Notes under the pieces: generated by a model
Seen by the model: the letters and a program-made list of their open reading frames with translations, nothing else
What the model was told of the DNA's origin: nothing
Databases searched by the model: none
Made by a program: the position numbers and the translations under genes
NCBI RefSeq assembly: GCF_001659605.2
Contig: NC_035161.2
Location: 40,195,956-40,259,955 of the forward strand
Direction of reading: 5' to 3'
DNA length: 64,000 nucleotides
Source: Manihot esculenta
Taxonomy: Eukaryota; Streptophyta; Magnoliopsida; Malpighiales; Euphorbiaceae
In this document: positions 32,413-45,065 of the stretch, piece by piece
How positions within the stretch are numbered: the stretch's first letter is position 1
Layout of the letters: each line of letters starts with the position of its first letter

Positions 32413-32529
32413 AGAACATTCGTCCCCGAATGTTCCTCAACTAACATACAAAGCATGGCATCAATCATAACATACAACATAGCATACAATATATCATACA
32501 TGCAACACATAGAACAACTAACACTCACC

Positions 32530-35500
32530 TCAAAACAGATGGGGGTATTGCTGGAGCATGGACTCCCGTGTCTCCCAGGTGCATTCTTCAATATTGTGGT
32601 GGTTCCAAAGGACTTTCACCATCGGGATTTCCTTGTTCCTCAACTTTCTGATCTGAGTGTCTAGGATCCGCACTGGCTGTTCTACATAGGTGAGATCCTC
32701 TTGGATCTCTACATCAGGCTCACTAAGAACCTTGCTCGGATCTGACACGTACTTCCGTAACAAAGAAACATGGAAAACCGGATGGATTCTCTCCATCGAA
32801 GCAGGCAAGTCTAGCTTGTACGACACATTACCGACCCTCTGAAGCACCTCGAAAGGACCGATGTACCGTGGAGCTAACTTACCCTTCTTCCCGAACCGAA
32901 CCACTCCTTTCATAGGAGACACCTTGAGCAAAACCAAATCCCCCTCCTGAAACTCTAGCTGTCTTCTGCGAATATCTGCATAACTCTTCTGCTGACTAGC
33001 AGCCGTCTTGATCCTCTCTCTGATTATGGGTACCACCCTGCTGGTAAGTTCTACTAACTCCGGACCCGCAAGAGTCCTCTCTCCTACTTCCTCCCAGCAG
33101 ATAGGTGATCTGCACTTCCTCCCATACAAAGCTTCATATGGAGCCATCCCTATGCTAGCATGATAGCTGTTATTGTAGGCAAACTCCACCAAAGGTAGAT
33201 GCTGCCTCCAAGAACCGCCAAAATCTAGCACACACATTCTGAGCATATCCTCTATTGTCTGGATGGTCCTCTCTGACTGTCCGTCTGTCTGTGGGTGGAA
33301 GGCAATACTGAAGTCTAATCTGGTACCCATAGCGTTCTGCAGACTCCGCCAAAACCTGGAGGTGAACTGGGGCCCTCTATCTGACACTATAGATACCGGG
33401 ACCCCATGCAGTCTGACAATCTCATCTACGTACACCTGCGCCAACTTGTCCACAGAGTAACCACTTCTGACAGGGATGAAGTGAGCAGATTTGGTGAGTC
33501 TGTCCCCAATCACCCATATGGAGTCCAATCTGTTGGACGTCGCCGGTAACCCCACTACGAAGTCCATAGCTATATTCTCCCATTTCCACTCTGGAATCGG
33601 TAGTGGATTTAACATTCCAGCCGGCTTCTGATGCTCTAGTTTCACCCTCTGACACACATCGCAGGCTGACACGAACAGTGCCACGTCTTTCTTCATGGCT
33701 GGCCACCAATACACTCTCTTCAGATCCTGATACATCTTGGTGGCTCCAGGGTGAACACTATACCTGGTATTATGGGCTTCCCCCATAATATCTCCCTTCA
33801 GACCAATGTCATCTGGCACACATAATCTGTTCCCGTAGCGGAGGATCCCCTTATCATCAAACTTGAACTCATTACTCTGGCCTGACTGAACCGTTCTGGC
33901 TATCCTGACCAACTCTGGGTCCTCATGCTGTTTCTGAGCTACCTGCTCCAGAAACACGGGTGTCACTCTCATCTGAGCCACTAAGGCACCTGTGCCAGAC
34001 AACTCCAACTGTAATCCCTCACTCATAAGTCTGTGGAACTCCTTCACCACCGGCCTCCTCTCTGCTGAAATGTGGGATAGACTGCCGAGTGATTTCCGGC
34101 TTAGGGCGTCTGCCACAACATTCGCCTTACCCGGATGGTACTGAATCTTGCAATCATAGTCACTCAACAGCTCTACCCATCTCCTCTGCCTCAAATTCAA
34201 ATCTCTCTGACTCAAGATGTGCTGCAGGCTCTTATGATCTGTGAAGATCTCACATTTTACCCCATAGAGGTAATGCCTCCACATCTTGAGTGCAAAGATG
34301 ACTGCTGCCATCTCAAGATCGTGTGTGGGATAATTCAGCTCATGCTTCTTCAGCTGCCTAGAAGCATAAGCGATCACCCTCTCATTTTGCATTAGCACAC
34401 AACCCAGTCCCACACGGGACGCATCACAATATACTGAGAAGTCATCATCACTTTTTGGCAGAGCTAACACCGGTGCTGAAGTCAACCTCCTCTTAAGCTC
34501 CTCAAAGCTTTCCTCACACTGATCGGTCCATATGAACTTCTGATTCTTCTTTGTCAATTTGGTCATAGGAGCAGCAATCTTTGAGAAGTCCTGAACGAAC
34601 CTCCTGTAGTAACCTGCTAAACCCAGAAAACTCTTGATCTCGGTCACTGTGGTGGGTCTAGGCCAGTTAGCTACAGCCTCTACCTTCTTGGGGTCTACTT
34701 CAATACCCTGTTCTGACACAATGTGCCCCAAGAATGAAATGCTCCTAAGCCAAAACTCACACTTGGAGAACTTGGCATACAAGCCATGCTCTCTCAAGGT
34801 CTGCAAAACTGTCCTCAGGTGATGGGCATGCTCCTCTGCATTCCTGGAATACACTAGGATATCATCTATGAAGACAATAACGAAGTGATCCAGATACTGA
34901 TTGAATACTCTGTTCATGAGGTCCATGAATGCTGCAGGGGCGTTGGTCAACCCAAACGGCATCACAAGGAACTCATAGTGCCCATACCTGGTCCTGAAAG
35001 CTGTCTTCGGTACATCTTCATTCCTTATCCTCAACTGATGGTACCCTGATCTCAGATCTATTTTGGAGAAACAACCTGCTCCTGCTAGCTGGTCGAATAG
35101 ATCGTCGATCCTCGGCAAAGGGTACTTGTTCTTGGTAGTGACCTTGTTCAACTGTCTGTAGTCGATACAAAGTCTGAGGGATCCATCCTTCTTCCTCACA
35201 AACAAAACCGGAGCACCCCAAGGTGAAGTACTCGGTCGGATGAAACCCTTATCTACCAGCTCTTGCAACTGTTCCTTCAGTTCTTTCAATTCAGCTGGTG
35301 CCATCCTGTAGGGAGGGATAGAGATCGGTCTGGTACCGGGCATTAACTCAATCTCGAACTCTATCTCCCTAGCAGGTGGTAACCCTGGCAGCTCGTTTGG
35401 GAAAACATCTAAGAATTCACTCACCACAGGCACTGAGGCGGGCTCTCTGACATGACTATCTAACTCCCTCACATGAGCTAGAAACCCCTGACATCCCCTC

Positions 35501-37515
35501 CTAAGCAACCTACGAGCCTGAAGAGCTGAGATCAGACCTCTAGGTGTACCCCTCTTGTCTCCTCTGAAGACGACCTCTGACCCATCCTGATCTCTGAATC
35601 TAACTACCTTGTCTCTACAGTCCAAGGTAGCACCATGGGTCGATAACCAATCCATCCCTAGAATGACGTCAAAATCTGTCAAATCTAGAACCACGAGGTC
35701 GGTGGAAAGGCATCTTCCCTCTATGAAAACTGGACTACATTGGCAGACTGCCTCTGCCACTGACGGGTCACACTTGGGTCCACTGACCCATAGGGGACAC
35801 TCTAACCCAGAGACCATCAATCCTACCCTCTCCACGACTCTCGGAGCAATAAAAGAATGAGATGCACCCGGGTCCATTAAGGCATACACATCAGAACAAC
35901 CAATGATGAGATTACCTGCCACCACGGTATTGGATGTGTTGGCCTCCTGCTGAGTCATAGTGAAGATCCGTGCCGGAGCTGATGGACCTTCACCTCTGTA
36001 TCCTGCTGATGAAGAGGCTGACCCTCTCTCTCTGCCTCTGCCACTGGCCTGTGTTGCGGCTGGAGCTACTGGCTGCACCACACTGCCGGAGGTTGTCTGC
36101 TGAGACGGTGCTGCAAAGGCTCCTCTAGGACAGTCTCGAGCCAAATGACTCGCCTGTCCGCATCTGAAACATGTGTTTGTCCCTGCCAGACATACTCCCT
36201 TGTGTGGTCTCCCACATCTCATACATGTTGTAATCTCTGCGCCAGAGCTTGAGCCACTGCCTAAACCCAGACCTGACTTGATCTTGTTCCAGAACTTATT
36301 CTTCTTAGATTTTCTGTGGCCTCTGTCCCACTTCTTACTGCCTGCAACTGCTGTACTCAGAGAAGAAGAGTCTAACCTTTCCCCACCTGGGGTCTTGGAA
36401 CCAGAAGACTGTGCCACTGACTGTTTTACCTTCCCCTCAACGATAGCACTAGCCTCCATCCTCCTAGCCATATCCACTATGGCATGGAAACTCTCTCTCT
36501 CTGCTGACTGTACCAAAGAGGAATACCTGGAGTGCAGCCTCATAATATATCTCCTTGACTTCTTTTGATCTGTGTCCAAATTCAGCCCAGCATATGGCAA
36601 CAACTCCAGGAACCTGTCTGTGTACTCGTCTATACTCATGTCATCAGTTTGCCTCAACTGCTCGAATTCTATCATCTTCAATTCCCTTGAACTATCAGGG
36701 AAAGCCCATCCTGCAAACTCGTTTGCAAACTCTTCCCAATTCATGCTGTCCACTCTCGGGTTCATATAATTCTTGAACCACTCCCGTGCCTTCTTGCACT
36801 TAAGCGTGAACCCGGCCATCTGAATGGCTCTACTGTCATCAGCCCCTATCTCATCTGTAATTGCCTTGACCCGCTCCAAATACACGAACGGATCATCACC
36901 GGTTTCAAACTGGGGAGCACCCAGCTTCATATAATCGGTCATCTTGACCTTGCTCCCTCCAGATGAGGTAGGTTTGGGTACTTGTGTTTCCGGGACAGTA
37001 GATACTGGTGGTGGTGGAGGTACAACATCCCCTGGGGTAGGGTTTGCTGTACTGGTATAGGGAGGTGGAGGTGGGTACATGGGGTACTGAGAGTATGGTG
37101 GGTAGTAAGGTGGGTATGGCATATGTGGAGGATAAGGGCTAAAACTGGGGTAATCCGATGTACCTCCCATCGAATACCCTGGATGGTGTGAATAGGGTGG
37201 GTAGTGATGTGGCTGGACATAACTCGAGGCCTGAGTGCCTCCTTCTGATTCTCCCATGCCCTCTTCCGGCATGCTCACACCAAGACTGCCATCCCTCCTC
37301 TGATCTACTTCCATATCCTCAGACATTCCTCCCTGTACTGTTCCCCTTACTGATCTGCTTCTACCCAGATCCAAAGACCTTCTAGGGTCTCTAGCTACTC
37401 TGTCTCTGTTGGACCTACTGGACATTGCCCTAGGCAATGCTGAAGGACGGGCATCAGCGCCCTCGTCCTGAGGTGGCACTCCAGTCAATCGTGCAGATCG
37501 ACGAGTTCCTCTCAT
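32530..37515 (-). CDS. gag-pol: Gag-Pol polyprotein of element 3 (chromovirus)
   Basis: Uninterrupted frame of 1,661 residues from ATG 37515; another ATG at 37584 would add 23 Cys/Met/His-rich residues and is less likely, since TTTTTCAG just before 37515 looks like a splice acceptor. Order: Pro/Tyr-rich N-terminus; Gag (about 200-350); Cys-rich knuckles [12 protein letters not shown] and [14 protein letters not shown] (about 430-462); protease DPGASHSF (about 548); reverse transcriptase with CIDYRQLNK and FIDD (about 882); RNase H from VYCDAS (about 1028); integrase HHCC finger (about 1248-1290) and core motifs MDFVVG, SDRGPQF and SERTIQTIE (about 1315-1420); GPF motif; C-terminal chromodomain from VEQPVRILD to CTWE (about 1610-1650). 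The chromodomain is known to guide integration to marked chromatin. Looks functional. Confidence 0.95.
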   Translation of the reverse strand: MRGTRRSARLTGVPPQDEGADARPSALPRAMSSRSNRDRVARDPRRSLDLGRSRSVRGTVQGGMSEDMEVDQRRDGSLGVSMPEEGMGESEGGTQASSYVQPHHYPPYSHHPGYSMGGTSDYPSFSPYPPHMPYPPYYPPYSQYPMYPPPPPYTSTANPTPGDVVPPPPPVSTVPETQVPKPTSSGGSKVKMTDYMKLGAPQFETGDDPFVYLERVKAITDEIGADDSRAIQMAGFTLKCKKAREWFKNYMNPRVDSMNWEEFANEFAGWAFPDSSRELKMIEFEQLRQTDDMSIDEYTDRFLELLPYAGLNLDTDQKKSRRYIMRLHSRYSSLVQSAERESFHAIVDMARRMEASAIVEGKVKQSVAQSSGSKTPGGERLDSSSLSTAVAGSKKWDRGHRKSKKNKFWNKIKSGLGLGSGSSSGAEITTCMRCGRPHKGVCLAGTNTCFRCGQASHLARDCPRGAFAAPSQQTTSGSVVQPVAPAATQASGRGRERGSASSSAGYRGEGPSAPARIFTMTQQEANTSNTVVAGNLIIGCSDVYALMDPGASHSFIAPRVVERVGLMVSGLECPLWVSGPKCDPSVAEAVCQCSPVFIEGRCLSTDLVVLDLTDFDVILGMDWLSTHGATLDCRDKVVRFRDQDGSEVVFRGDKRGTPRGLISALQARRLLRRGCQGFLAHVRELDSHVREPASVPVVSEFLDVFPNELPGLPPAREIEFEIELMPGTRPISIPPYRMAPAELKELKEQLQELVDKGFIRPSTSPWGAPVLFVRKKDGSLRLCIDYRQLNKVTTKNKYPLPRIDDLFDQLAGAGCFSKIDLRSGYHQLRIRNEDVPKTAFRTRYGHYEFLVMPFGLTNAPAAFMDLMNRVFNQYLDHFVIVFIDDILVYSRNAEEHAHHLRTVLQTLREHGLYAKFSKCEFWLRSISFLGHIVSEQGIEVDPKKVEAVANWPRPTTVTEIKSFLGLAGYYRRFVQDFSKIAAPMTKLTKKNQKFIWTDQCEESFEELKRRLTSAPVLALPKSDDDFSVYCDASRVGLGCVLMQNERVIAYASRQLKKHELNYPTHDLEMAAVIFALKMWRHYLYGVKCEIFTDHKSLQHILSQRDLNLRQRRWVELLSDYDCKIQYHPGKANVVADALSRKSLGSLSHISAERRPVVKEFHRLMSEGLQLELSGTGALVAQMRVTPVFLEQVAQKQHEDPELVRIARTVQSGQSNEFKFDDKGILRYGNRLCVPDDIGLKGDIMGEAHNTRYSVHPGATKMYQDLKRVYWWPAMKKDVALFVSACDVCQRVKLEHQKPAGMLNPLPIPEWKWENIAMDFVVGLPATSNRLDSIWVIGDRLTKSAHFIPVRSGYSVDKLAQVYVDEIVRLHGVPVSIVSDRGPQFTSRFWRSLQNAMGTRLDFSIAFHPQTDGQSERTIQTIEDMLRMCVLDFGGSWRQHLPLVEFAYNNSYHASIGMAPYEALYGRKCRSPICWEEVGERTLAGPELVELTSRVVPIIRERIKTAASQQKSYADIRRRQLEFQEGDLVLLKVSPMKGVVRFGKKGKLAPRYIGPFEVLQRVGNVSYKLDLPASMERIHPVFHVSLLRKYVSDPSKVLSEPDVEIQEDLTYVEQPVRILDTQIRKLRNKEIPMVKVLWNHHNIEECTWETRESMLQQYPHLF

Positions 37516-37764
37516 TCTATCTTCTGAAAAACAGCACATAGCACAAGCAATCATTAGCATCATATGGTTCATGTGGAAACACATGAACCCTCATCACATA
37601 CATAGCATCACATCATAGCATTTATGCACATGCATATCATCATGGCATATCATATCATCATATAGACAGGACTCTACATCCTATCCTAGTGGACATGATT
37701 TTCCTAGTGTGCTTGACCTTCTAGAACATCTATGAGCCCGACACTCTAGGTCCGATCATATGAA

Positions 37765-37782
37765 CCGAGGGCTCTGATACCA
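37765..37782 (-). other. Primer-binding site of element 3 (tRNA-iMet type)
   Basis: The minus strand reads TGGTATCAGAGCCCTCGG three bases inside the 5' LTR. TGGTATCAGAGC is the usual initiator-Met tRNA site of plant LTR elements. Confidence 0.9.
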
Positions 37783-37785
37783 CTC

Positions 37786-40055
37786 TGTAACGACCCGGAA
37801 ATCCGGACCGCTACCGGCGCTAGGATCCAGATCGGCTTAAGGCCGCCGGGACCCGTAGCAAGCCTACATACCTCCTGTAAACCTGTGGAATCCCATACAT
37901 AACAACATATACATGACCTGTAAAAAAATTTTTCTTTTCTCTTATCCAAGCAAAACCTGTGCATGCACAAAATCATACATAAACCCCACACTGGAGTCCT
38001 CATCAAATACTCCAATGGGGTATCATCATCATACATATCAGCTTGGATAATCATAGTCATTAACATCATTACTCATTAAACACTCTGTACATAATGGGGA
38101 TTCACACACCTCTAGGTCAAGCACTACTATAATCCTCAATACATCATCAAATCATTCATTACATTACATTGTCATACATACTCATTACATCATGTTCATG
38201 TCCACTACTATCTATTACAACATACATGACTTGACTTCACTCTAGCCGACTTCTTGATCTATCCTGTACCTGCAACTCTGGGGATAGAGGGAGTGGGGTG
38301 AGCTACTAGAGCCCAGTGAGCAGAAACTAAAAACATTTGTTTTAATTCCTCCATTTTTAGGTATATTATTATTCATTTTATTATTATTATTATCATTTAA
38401 CTTTTTCTTATTCATGCTTTCATGTATGCGCCATAACACAAACATTTCACAACAAGGATGAACTTGTCACCATTTAGCCCCTATCTTTCTTACTTATACA
38501 TGCCGGGGGCGTAGAGCCGTAGCAGGCGCACCTGGACTTCCATAATCTGTCATAGTGCCAGGGGCGTAGAGCCGTAGCAGGCACACCTGGACTCACATAG
38601 GCTATCATGACATACAAGGGCTAATGGATCATTCAACATTCATCCACATCAACAACAAAGTATGCAATGCAACATATTCGTGAATTCTAATGCGAACAAC
38701 CTAATATTGCATGGCATAGTGATGCATGGGCAATGCTTTATGATTCGTTCATTTATTCATTTACTTCAAAACTTAAGGGGTTGTTCCACTCACCTGGTAA
38801 CTGAAGCTTTAACAACGAACTCTGAACGACTATCTCACAACCTGGGGTCTCGGTTCCTCGGGTCCGAACCTACACAGGTGGACTCAAATGAGGCACCAAA
38901 CATACATGAACATGACTCTAAAATACTCCCCAAAGACCCCCTAAAACATCCTGAAAACATCACATGAAAACATGCAAGAAATGGCTGAACAGGGCACCTT
39001 CGGCGGCACCTTCGGCGGCACCTTCGGCGGCCGAAAGTCCTGGACAGAGACGAAACTCAGGTAGGTTCGGCGGCACCTTCGGCGGCCGAAAGTGCCAGAC
39101 AGAGACGAAAGTCTCTTTTCGGGGGCAACTTCGGCAGCCGAAAGGCCTGCCTCCCCAGCCATGTTCGGCGGCCGAAAGTACCTTCGGCTGCCGAACCTGG
39201 TTTCTGCCAAAAGGCAGAAACTTGGCTCCCTTAGCACATTTCGCCTCCAAACCTTCCAAACATGCATATTGTTCAACCAAAGCATGCATACAAGTTCCTA
39301 GGGGCCTCAAACATGCATATACCCCATCTACAACACTTCAATCACGCACAATCAAGCTACATTGTTCAAAAAGTCATCAAAAACCCATAGGTTTAACATA
39401 TACCCTAACATGCATTCTACCCCTTAAAACTTCATAAAACTTGTTTAAATCATACATTGAGCTTAAGATCGGCCCTTACCTCTTGAAGATCGAGGGTTGA
39501 GGAGATCTAAACTTAGAGATGGGAGAAGTTCCAACTTTTGGTCTCCAAGCTCCAAAACTCGTTCTAAGCTCCAAGATCTTCAAAAACAAAGTTATAAACT
39601 TGTAAAGATCAGGGAAAAAGGAAGGAAAACTCAAGATTGGGGAAGGATGGCGGAATGCTCACCTTGGCCGAAATGGGGAGAAAAAGCTCGCCCATTTTCG
39701 GCTAAGGGACCCTTTTATAGTGGCTGGCCAGACCACGTTCGGGGGCCGAATGTGCCTCCGCATCCATGCAAATGTTCGGCGGCCGAACATGAGGTTCGGC
39801 GGCCGAACCTTGACTTCCCTCACTTATGCTTTCGGGGGCCTAACGTGCCTCCAAAACGCATGCATGTTCGGCGGCCGAACCTGGGTTTTCCTCCAAGGAT
39901 TTTCATGCAAAAACTTATTTAATTTCTTACTTAAAAACATGAAATACATGAAAACATTTCATAAAATCATAGTTTTACCCTTCTAGAGGTTTCCGACATC
40001 CGAGGTCCCACCGGACGGTAGGGATTCCGATACCGGAGTCTAGCCGGGTATTACA
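37786..40055 (-). repeat. Element 3 LTR, right copy (5' LTR)
   Basis: 2,270 bp. It carries nine TTCGGC(N)GCCGAA palindromes or near-copies in two clusters, 39023-39195 and 39738-39879, on either side of the candidate TATA box. Confidence 0.95.
39711..39720 (-). promoter_or_regulatory. TATA box of element 3 5' LTR
   Basis: The minus strand reads CACTATAAAAGGGTCC, a good plant TATA box, about 340 bp into the LTR. The same sequence is at 32033-32042 in the other LTR. Four GC palindromes lie directly upstream, as an enhancer cluster might. Confidence 0.65.
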
Positions 40056-40189
40056 TTCACTAATTACTATGTTAAGTTTTATTAATATAGATCTGATTTA
40101 TAATGTAAAAAATGCCAGATTCAAAATATATATACTAAATTTTTAAACCTAACAATGAAAGATCTTTCTTTTGACATACGTGGAAAATT

Positions 40190-41180
40190 GTTGTAAAATG
40201 AATTTAAATTTCAAAAAAAATTGTAGTAGTTAAAAATTTTATGGTTATTGAAAATTTTATTTGTGAGATTTTTTTACTGTTGCAGGTTTGATATTAAATT
40301 TAATATTAAATCTGCAGGTTTGATATTAAATCTGACCGTTATGATTTTATTATATTATCTTAAGGTTTTTATAATCGTTCACAATGATTATTTTTTTCAC
40401 TATAAATAGTATGCATTTTTATAAAGAAAGACACTTCCATTTTATAATTTATTCTTTATCGTTTTTATACTTTCGGTTGGTTACAAATTAGAGGTAAATT
40501 CTTATTATTATGATTTTGAAAATTAAATTTTAGAAAAATCTGTTTAATTCTATAGGATTGCAAAATAATTATTTAAGAACAGTATTCAACACGATTCAGA
40601 TTTTATTATTCTATCTTATTTTTTAACATAATCTCTTCAACAATAATTAGAGTTATTTTTTTTAGTAGCCAAAGTTTTGTTAGAAATATTGGGATAAAAT
40701 AATAAAACCTGAGTCCTGTTGAACACTATACTTAAAGATTTATTTTGTGATCCCCATGATTAAACAAGTTATTCTGGGATTTAATTCCCAAGATCAGAAC
40801 AACAATAATTTATCTATAATTTATAATCCAGTAGATAACACAGAGAAAAAAAAATAAAATAGAAAAATAAGAGTCCCTATCTTTGTAAAGACGAAACTAT
40901 TTATTGAGAAAAAATTAATTCCTATATATAGTTATAAAAATCTTGAAATAAAATCATAACGGTCATATTTAATATTATATTTAAATCTCATAAATAAAAT
41001 ATTTAATGACTATAAAATTTTTAATTACCAAAAAATCTTTAACGATTATAAAATCTTTAATTATTTAACGATTATAAAATCTTTAATTATCATGAAATCT
41101 TGAACGACTATAAAATATTTAATGACTATAAATTTTTTTGAAATCTAAACTAATTTTATAACAAGTTTGTACAATTTTAA
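40190..41180. mobile_element. Decayed inverted-repeat (foldback-like) element
   Basis: 40195-40400 and the reverse complement of 40925-41170 share blocks such as GACCGTTATGATTTTATT and TTTCAAAAAAA in the same order. The right arm has extra internal copies of GATTATAAAATCTTTAATTA-type units. No coding sequence; boundaries and target duplication unclear. Part of the interior resembles 27140-27330. Confidence 0.5.
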
Positions 41181-41550
41181 CTAATATTTTACCGTCATTT
41201 ATTTAATCTATAAAATATATTTTTTTCTTAATATTAACTAAGTCTGATTTTTTATGTTCTTAAGATACTGTAATTATTATTACTGCCGTTACATTTTTAC
41301 AATCTCAATTATTTAATTTCTCATTTTAACTTATATGTTGAAGGCAATAAAGTTGCTTACATTATCATCTTATATGTCGAAGGCAATAAAATTGCTTACA
41401 TGATAATCAAACTTTATTTGAGAAATATTTTGCTATTTGATTAGTTAATTAATATTCTTCTAAAATTAACTTTTTTTATAAATTTTATTTTTTTTTTGTA
41501 GTCATGTCATATTTTAATTTAAAGATAATTTTTTTTATATGTATGGTATT

Positions 41551-42046
41551 TGATGACAACTGGATTTCTTCACTTCCGTCTGGGGCCAGATCCACGATAC
41601 CAGCCCATTATCTAGAGGCCCTCAAGCCTTGTACATGCATCAAGTCCGGTCCATTCAGTCTAGAGACCGAACTCCCATCAATCTCCTCAATCAGGTCGGC
41701 CTAGCTCTTTGGGCCCGACGAACAAATCTTCTCTGGATTTAGCCCATATCATATCTTTCGGTCCAACCCGGAATCAGGAAGGAGACCTATCCATCCTTCA
41801 CTTGGGACCACCCGTATGCGCGTCTGGGAGAATCAGGGGCCGTTGCGCATGGGGCAGCGATCTGATTTCCTCGTATGTCCATATCAACGTGACAGAAACA
41901 GGTGGCCCAATGACATACATTTTGTTACACGTCACTAGCAAACAAAAGAAAATAGATAAAAGAAAAAATACTCTCCTCTGGGTCTAAATTTTCTTAAACT
42001 TACAAAACTATTGTAAAACGCTATTTTTCTGGATTTCATATTATCA
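41551..42046 (+). mobile_element. Solo LTR of the Tat family (plus orientation)
   Basis: 496 bp, beginning TGATGACAACTGGATTTCTT, which matches the sense start of the element 1 and 2 LTRs, and ending TTCATATTATCA, comparable to the element 1 LTR end. ACACGTCACTAGCAAACAA also aligns with element 1. A perfect target duplication GTATT flanks it (41546-41550 and 42047-42051). This is the scar of recombination between the LTRs of a full element. It is clearly more diverged than elements 1 and 2. Confidence 0.9.
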
Positions 42047-42051
42047 GTATT

Positions 42052-44615
42052 GAAATAATGAAATGTAAAATATAATATAATTTTAAAAAAGCTTGCTAAT
42101 TCTTGTCCTTTGTATGTACGTGCTACGTGCAATGCAAAATTTTATATGTATGGTAAGTGCTTACTAACTCTTCACGAGGGAAATAAATAGCCCAAGAAGA
42201 TCATGAACCACAGTATCGTTATCATAGGTAGCGTACTAATGCACGCGTAAGCATGAAGTGAATTTTTGAAAAAAGAAAAACTTATCATTTAATCAAGAAT
42301 ATTTGTTAGTTGATTATTTACTATATACTAATAATTTAAAAAATTCATTAATTAATTTTTTTGAGTTAATTTAATTAGTTTATAAAAATTTATTAATTAA
42401 TTTTTTTATACAAATAATATTTAATTTTTTATAATATTTAATAATTAAAATTAATAATAAATTAATTAATAATTTTTTTTTAAAAAATTCTTGGCTGCTT
42501 TTAGGCAAATCTCCTAACTGTCTCTGCATTCATTCACTGTCTCCTTTATCACCGAGCAAGTCATTTGAGGGTGCATAATAATAATATTATAGAAAAGAGA
42601 AAAAAAAAAAAAAAGGAATTATTGAAGTCAAAATCGATCAAACTTTTGTAGGCGGCTATATGAACGAAAATTAAAAAGCTTTATAGCTAACCTATAAATA
42701 CACTAAGGAAAGGCATCTTCTCTCATTTCATATCTTTTATTTTGTGGTCCCTTATTCCTAATTATTGTCTTCATGTGTATCATAATTCATTGAAAACTTT
42801 GGCTAATAATTGCTTTACCTTTGATGATATATGTTTAATTCTCGATCCATAAAATATCTCAGCTATGATGATCGTTATTTCACTTAAATTTGAAATTTAG
42901 TGACACATATATTGAATATTGAGATAAATAATTTTTTATTTAAATTAAAATAATTGATTGAATCGAATTTGATATCAAAACACTAAAATAAATATAAAAA
43001 ATAAAAAATTTAATCGATAAAAAAAATAATTCAAACTGAATCAAATCAGTTTAACTCATTTTAATTTTTTTCTAATTTAATTTATTATATTTTATAAATA
43101 TTTAAATTTTAATTTATTTTATTTAATTTTAAATTAAATCGATCGAATATTTACTCACATTAAATATAAAAATGAGATAATTACTCTCCCAAGGGTGTTA
43201 GATGCAATCCATTTATCAATATGTAAATATAATTTTTTTTCTACGTTGAATTGAGTGATTTTATAACATGACATATTTATTAATTGAAAAAATCTCTCTA
43301 ATCTACTGGAAAGAGAAAACTCTCTCAACTAATTTATTTGTTTCTCATTCTTCAACTTTATCCGAAGCATCACAATTGAAGAAGACAAACGATGCCAAGT
43401 TCTAATTCAATAACTTCTCTTTTGGTTGTTTATATTTGGTAGTTTTTGTTTTTTTTTCAAGATCCAGTGCAGTTGTAGAGAGATTAATTTCTCTTTTGAA
43501 ATATGAAATTTGATTAATTATTTGTGAGATTGAAAGATAAGAGCCTCTTCATCTGGTTGATACTTGTTTTAAATACTGTTAATAGTTTTAGTAATCGACA
43601 GTTTTTTAATTAAAAATTAAAAGAAATAATTTTTTATAATTGATTTTCATAATTACTTTTAATAATAAGACAGATTGATTAGAAATATGAAAATGCAAGG
43701 AAATATCATATCACAGCCAACTATCGAGTTATCAGTTTTGTGATTGCTTTACACACCCGTAATTAACTTGAATATTTAAGTGTATCCAAAAAATTATTTT
43801 ACTTAAAATAGACTGCTTATGTAATCAATAAATTTTTTATTAATTTAAATTAATTAAATATATAATTAATTAATACTTATAAATTTAGTCTGATAATAAA
43901 TATATTTATTAATAAATATGAGAGATCTCATATTCTACTATTCTAATATTTAATTTTATTTATATATATATATAATTAATAAATTTGAGAGATTTCATAC
44001 TCTACTCTTTCAACTTTCGATTCTCAATTTTAATTTTTTTATAAAAAAATATATATATAATTAACTAAATATATACTTAAATATATTATTCAATTCTCAT
44101 TTTTTTAAAAAAAATATATATATATATATAATTAACTAAATATATACTTAAATGTATTATTGAGTGTTCAGTAATAATAACGTAATTATTCCACTGCAAC
44201 AATTTTTCATAAGACAATTGTAACTAAATGTTTTAAACTATTTCATTGTAAAGCTTTATCACGTGTGTATATTATGAGTCAATTTCGAAATCGACTTACC
44301 CTCTTCCTGTCAAAAGCTTATGTTTGGATCGGTAAAAATATATATATATATGTAAAAAATGTTTTATAATTTTTTTTATTAATTGATAGACACATTAAAA
44401 AATAAAATATACTATTAAATTTATGTCAAAAATTTAATAATATAATAAAATTTTATAGTAAGGAAAATACTTTTAACAAATATATCTTTTAAATAATTTA
44501 ATTTTCTCTTTGATGAAAAATATATTTTTTATTAATTAAAATTTAACATTGGAAAAATAGTTATTTTATGAATAGTAAAAATTATCAATTTGTCCATATA
44601 TTTTCAATCAGAAAC
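42052..44615. other. AT-rich intergenic DNA
   Basis: No recognisable gene. Contains near-duplicated short blocks (43910-44010 GAGAGAT(C/T)TCATA(T/C)TCTACT; 44040-44160 ATATATATAATTAACTAAAT). Confidence 0.55.
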
Positions 44616-44619
44616 TATA

Positions 44620-45065
44620 AAATGTGGAGCCCCACATCTTGCAAACGTGGGATTACGTGAAATTGATATTAAGTCCCACGTCTTGGAGACGTGGGATTAC
44701 GTGAAATTGATATTAATAAATAATAACATAGTTAAAAATTATTAAATAATTTAAATTAATTATTTTAATTTAAATAAAAAAATAAATTTAAAAATTATTT
44801 AAATCAATTTTAATCAAAATATTATAATTAATATTAAAGTGTTTTAAATCAAAAAATTATGTAAAAATAATAAATTTTATTTATATCAGTGGAATTATTT
44901 GAAATAATAGTAAAATAATATTTGGAAATCTAATTTTGAGTGAATAATTATATTTAATTTAATATAGTATAATTGTAACAAAAATGTTACAAATTAAATC
45001 GAGTGTAGAGCTCCACAGCTCGGAGATGTGGGATTGCTGTAGATTAGTAAAAATTGATATTAATA
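44620..45065. repeat. Three related hairpin-forming repeats
   Basis: Two adjacent copies (44620-44662 and 44672-44716) share CGTGGGATTACGTGAAATTG followed by ATATTAA. The second contains CCCACGTC-TTGGA-GACGTGGG, a perfect 8-bp stem. A third, diverged copy is at 45005-45065. They may be fragments of a small transposon. Confidence 0.6.

Larger units (their letters stand above)
30120..40055 (-). mobile_element. Element 3: intact Tekay/Del-type chromovirus (Ty3/gypsy)
   Basis: 9,936 bp, with long LTRs (30120-32398 and 37786-40055), target duplication TTCAC (30115-30119 and 40056-40060), a tRNA-iMet primer-binding site and a polypurine tract. The single gag-pol frame (32530-37515, minus) ends in a chromodomain. 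LTRs of about 2.3 kb and the C-terminal chromodomain fit the Tekay (Del) branch of plant chromoviruses. The LTR copies differ by two indels (12 and 21 bp) and about eight substitutions noticed by eye, so it is somewhat older than elements 1 and 2 but still young. Confidence 0.95.
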
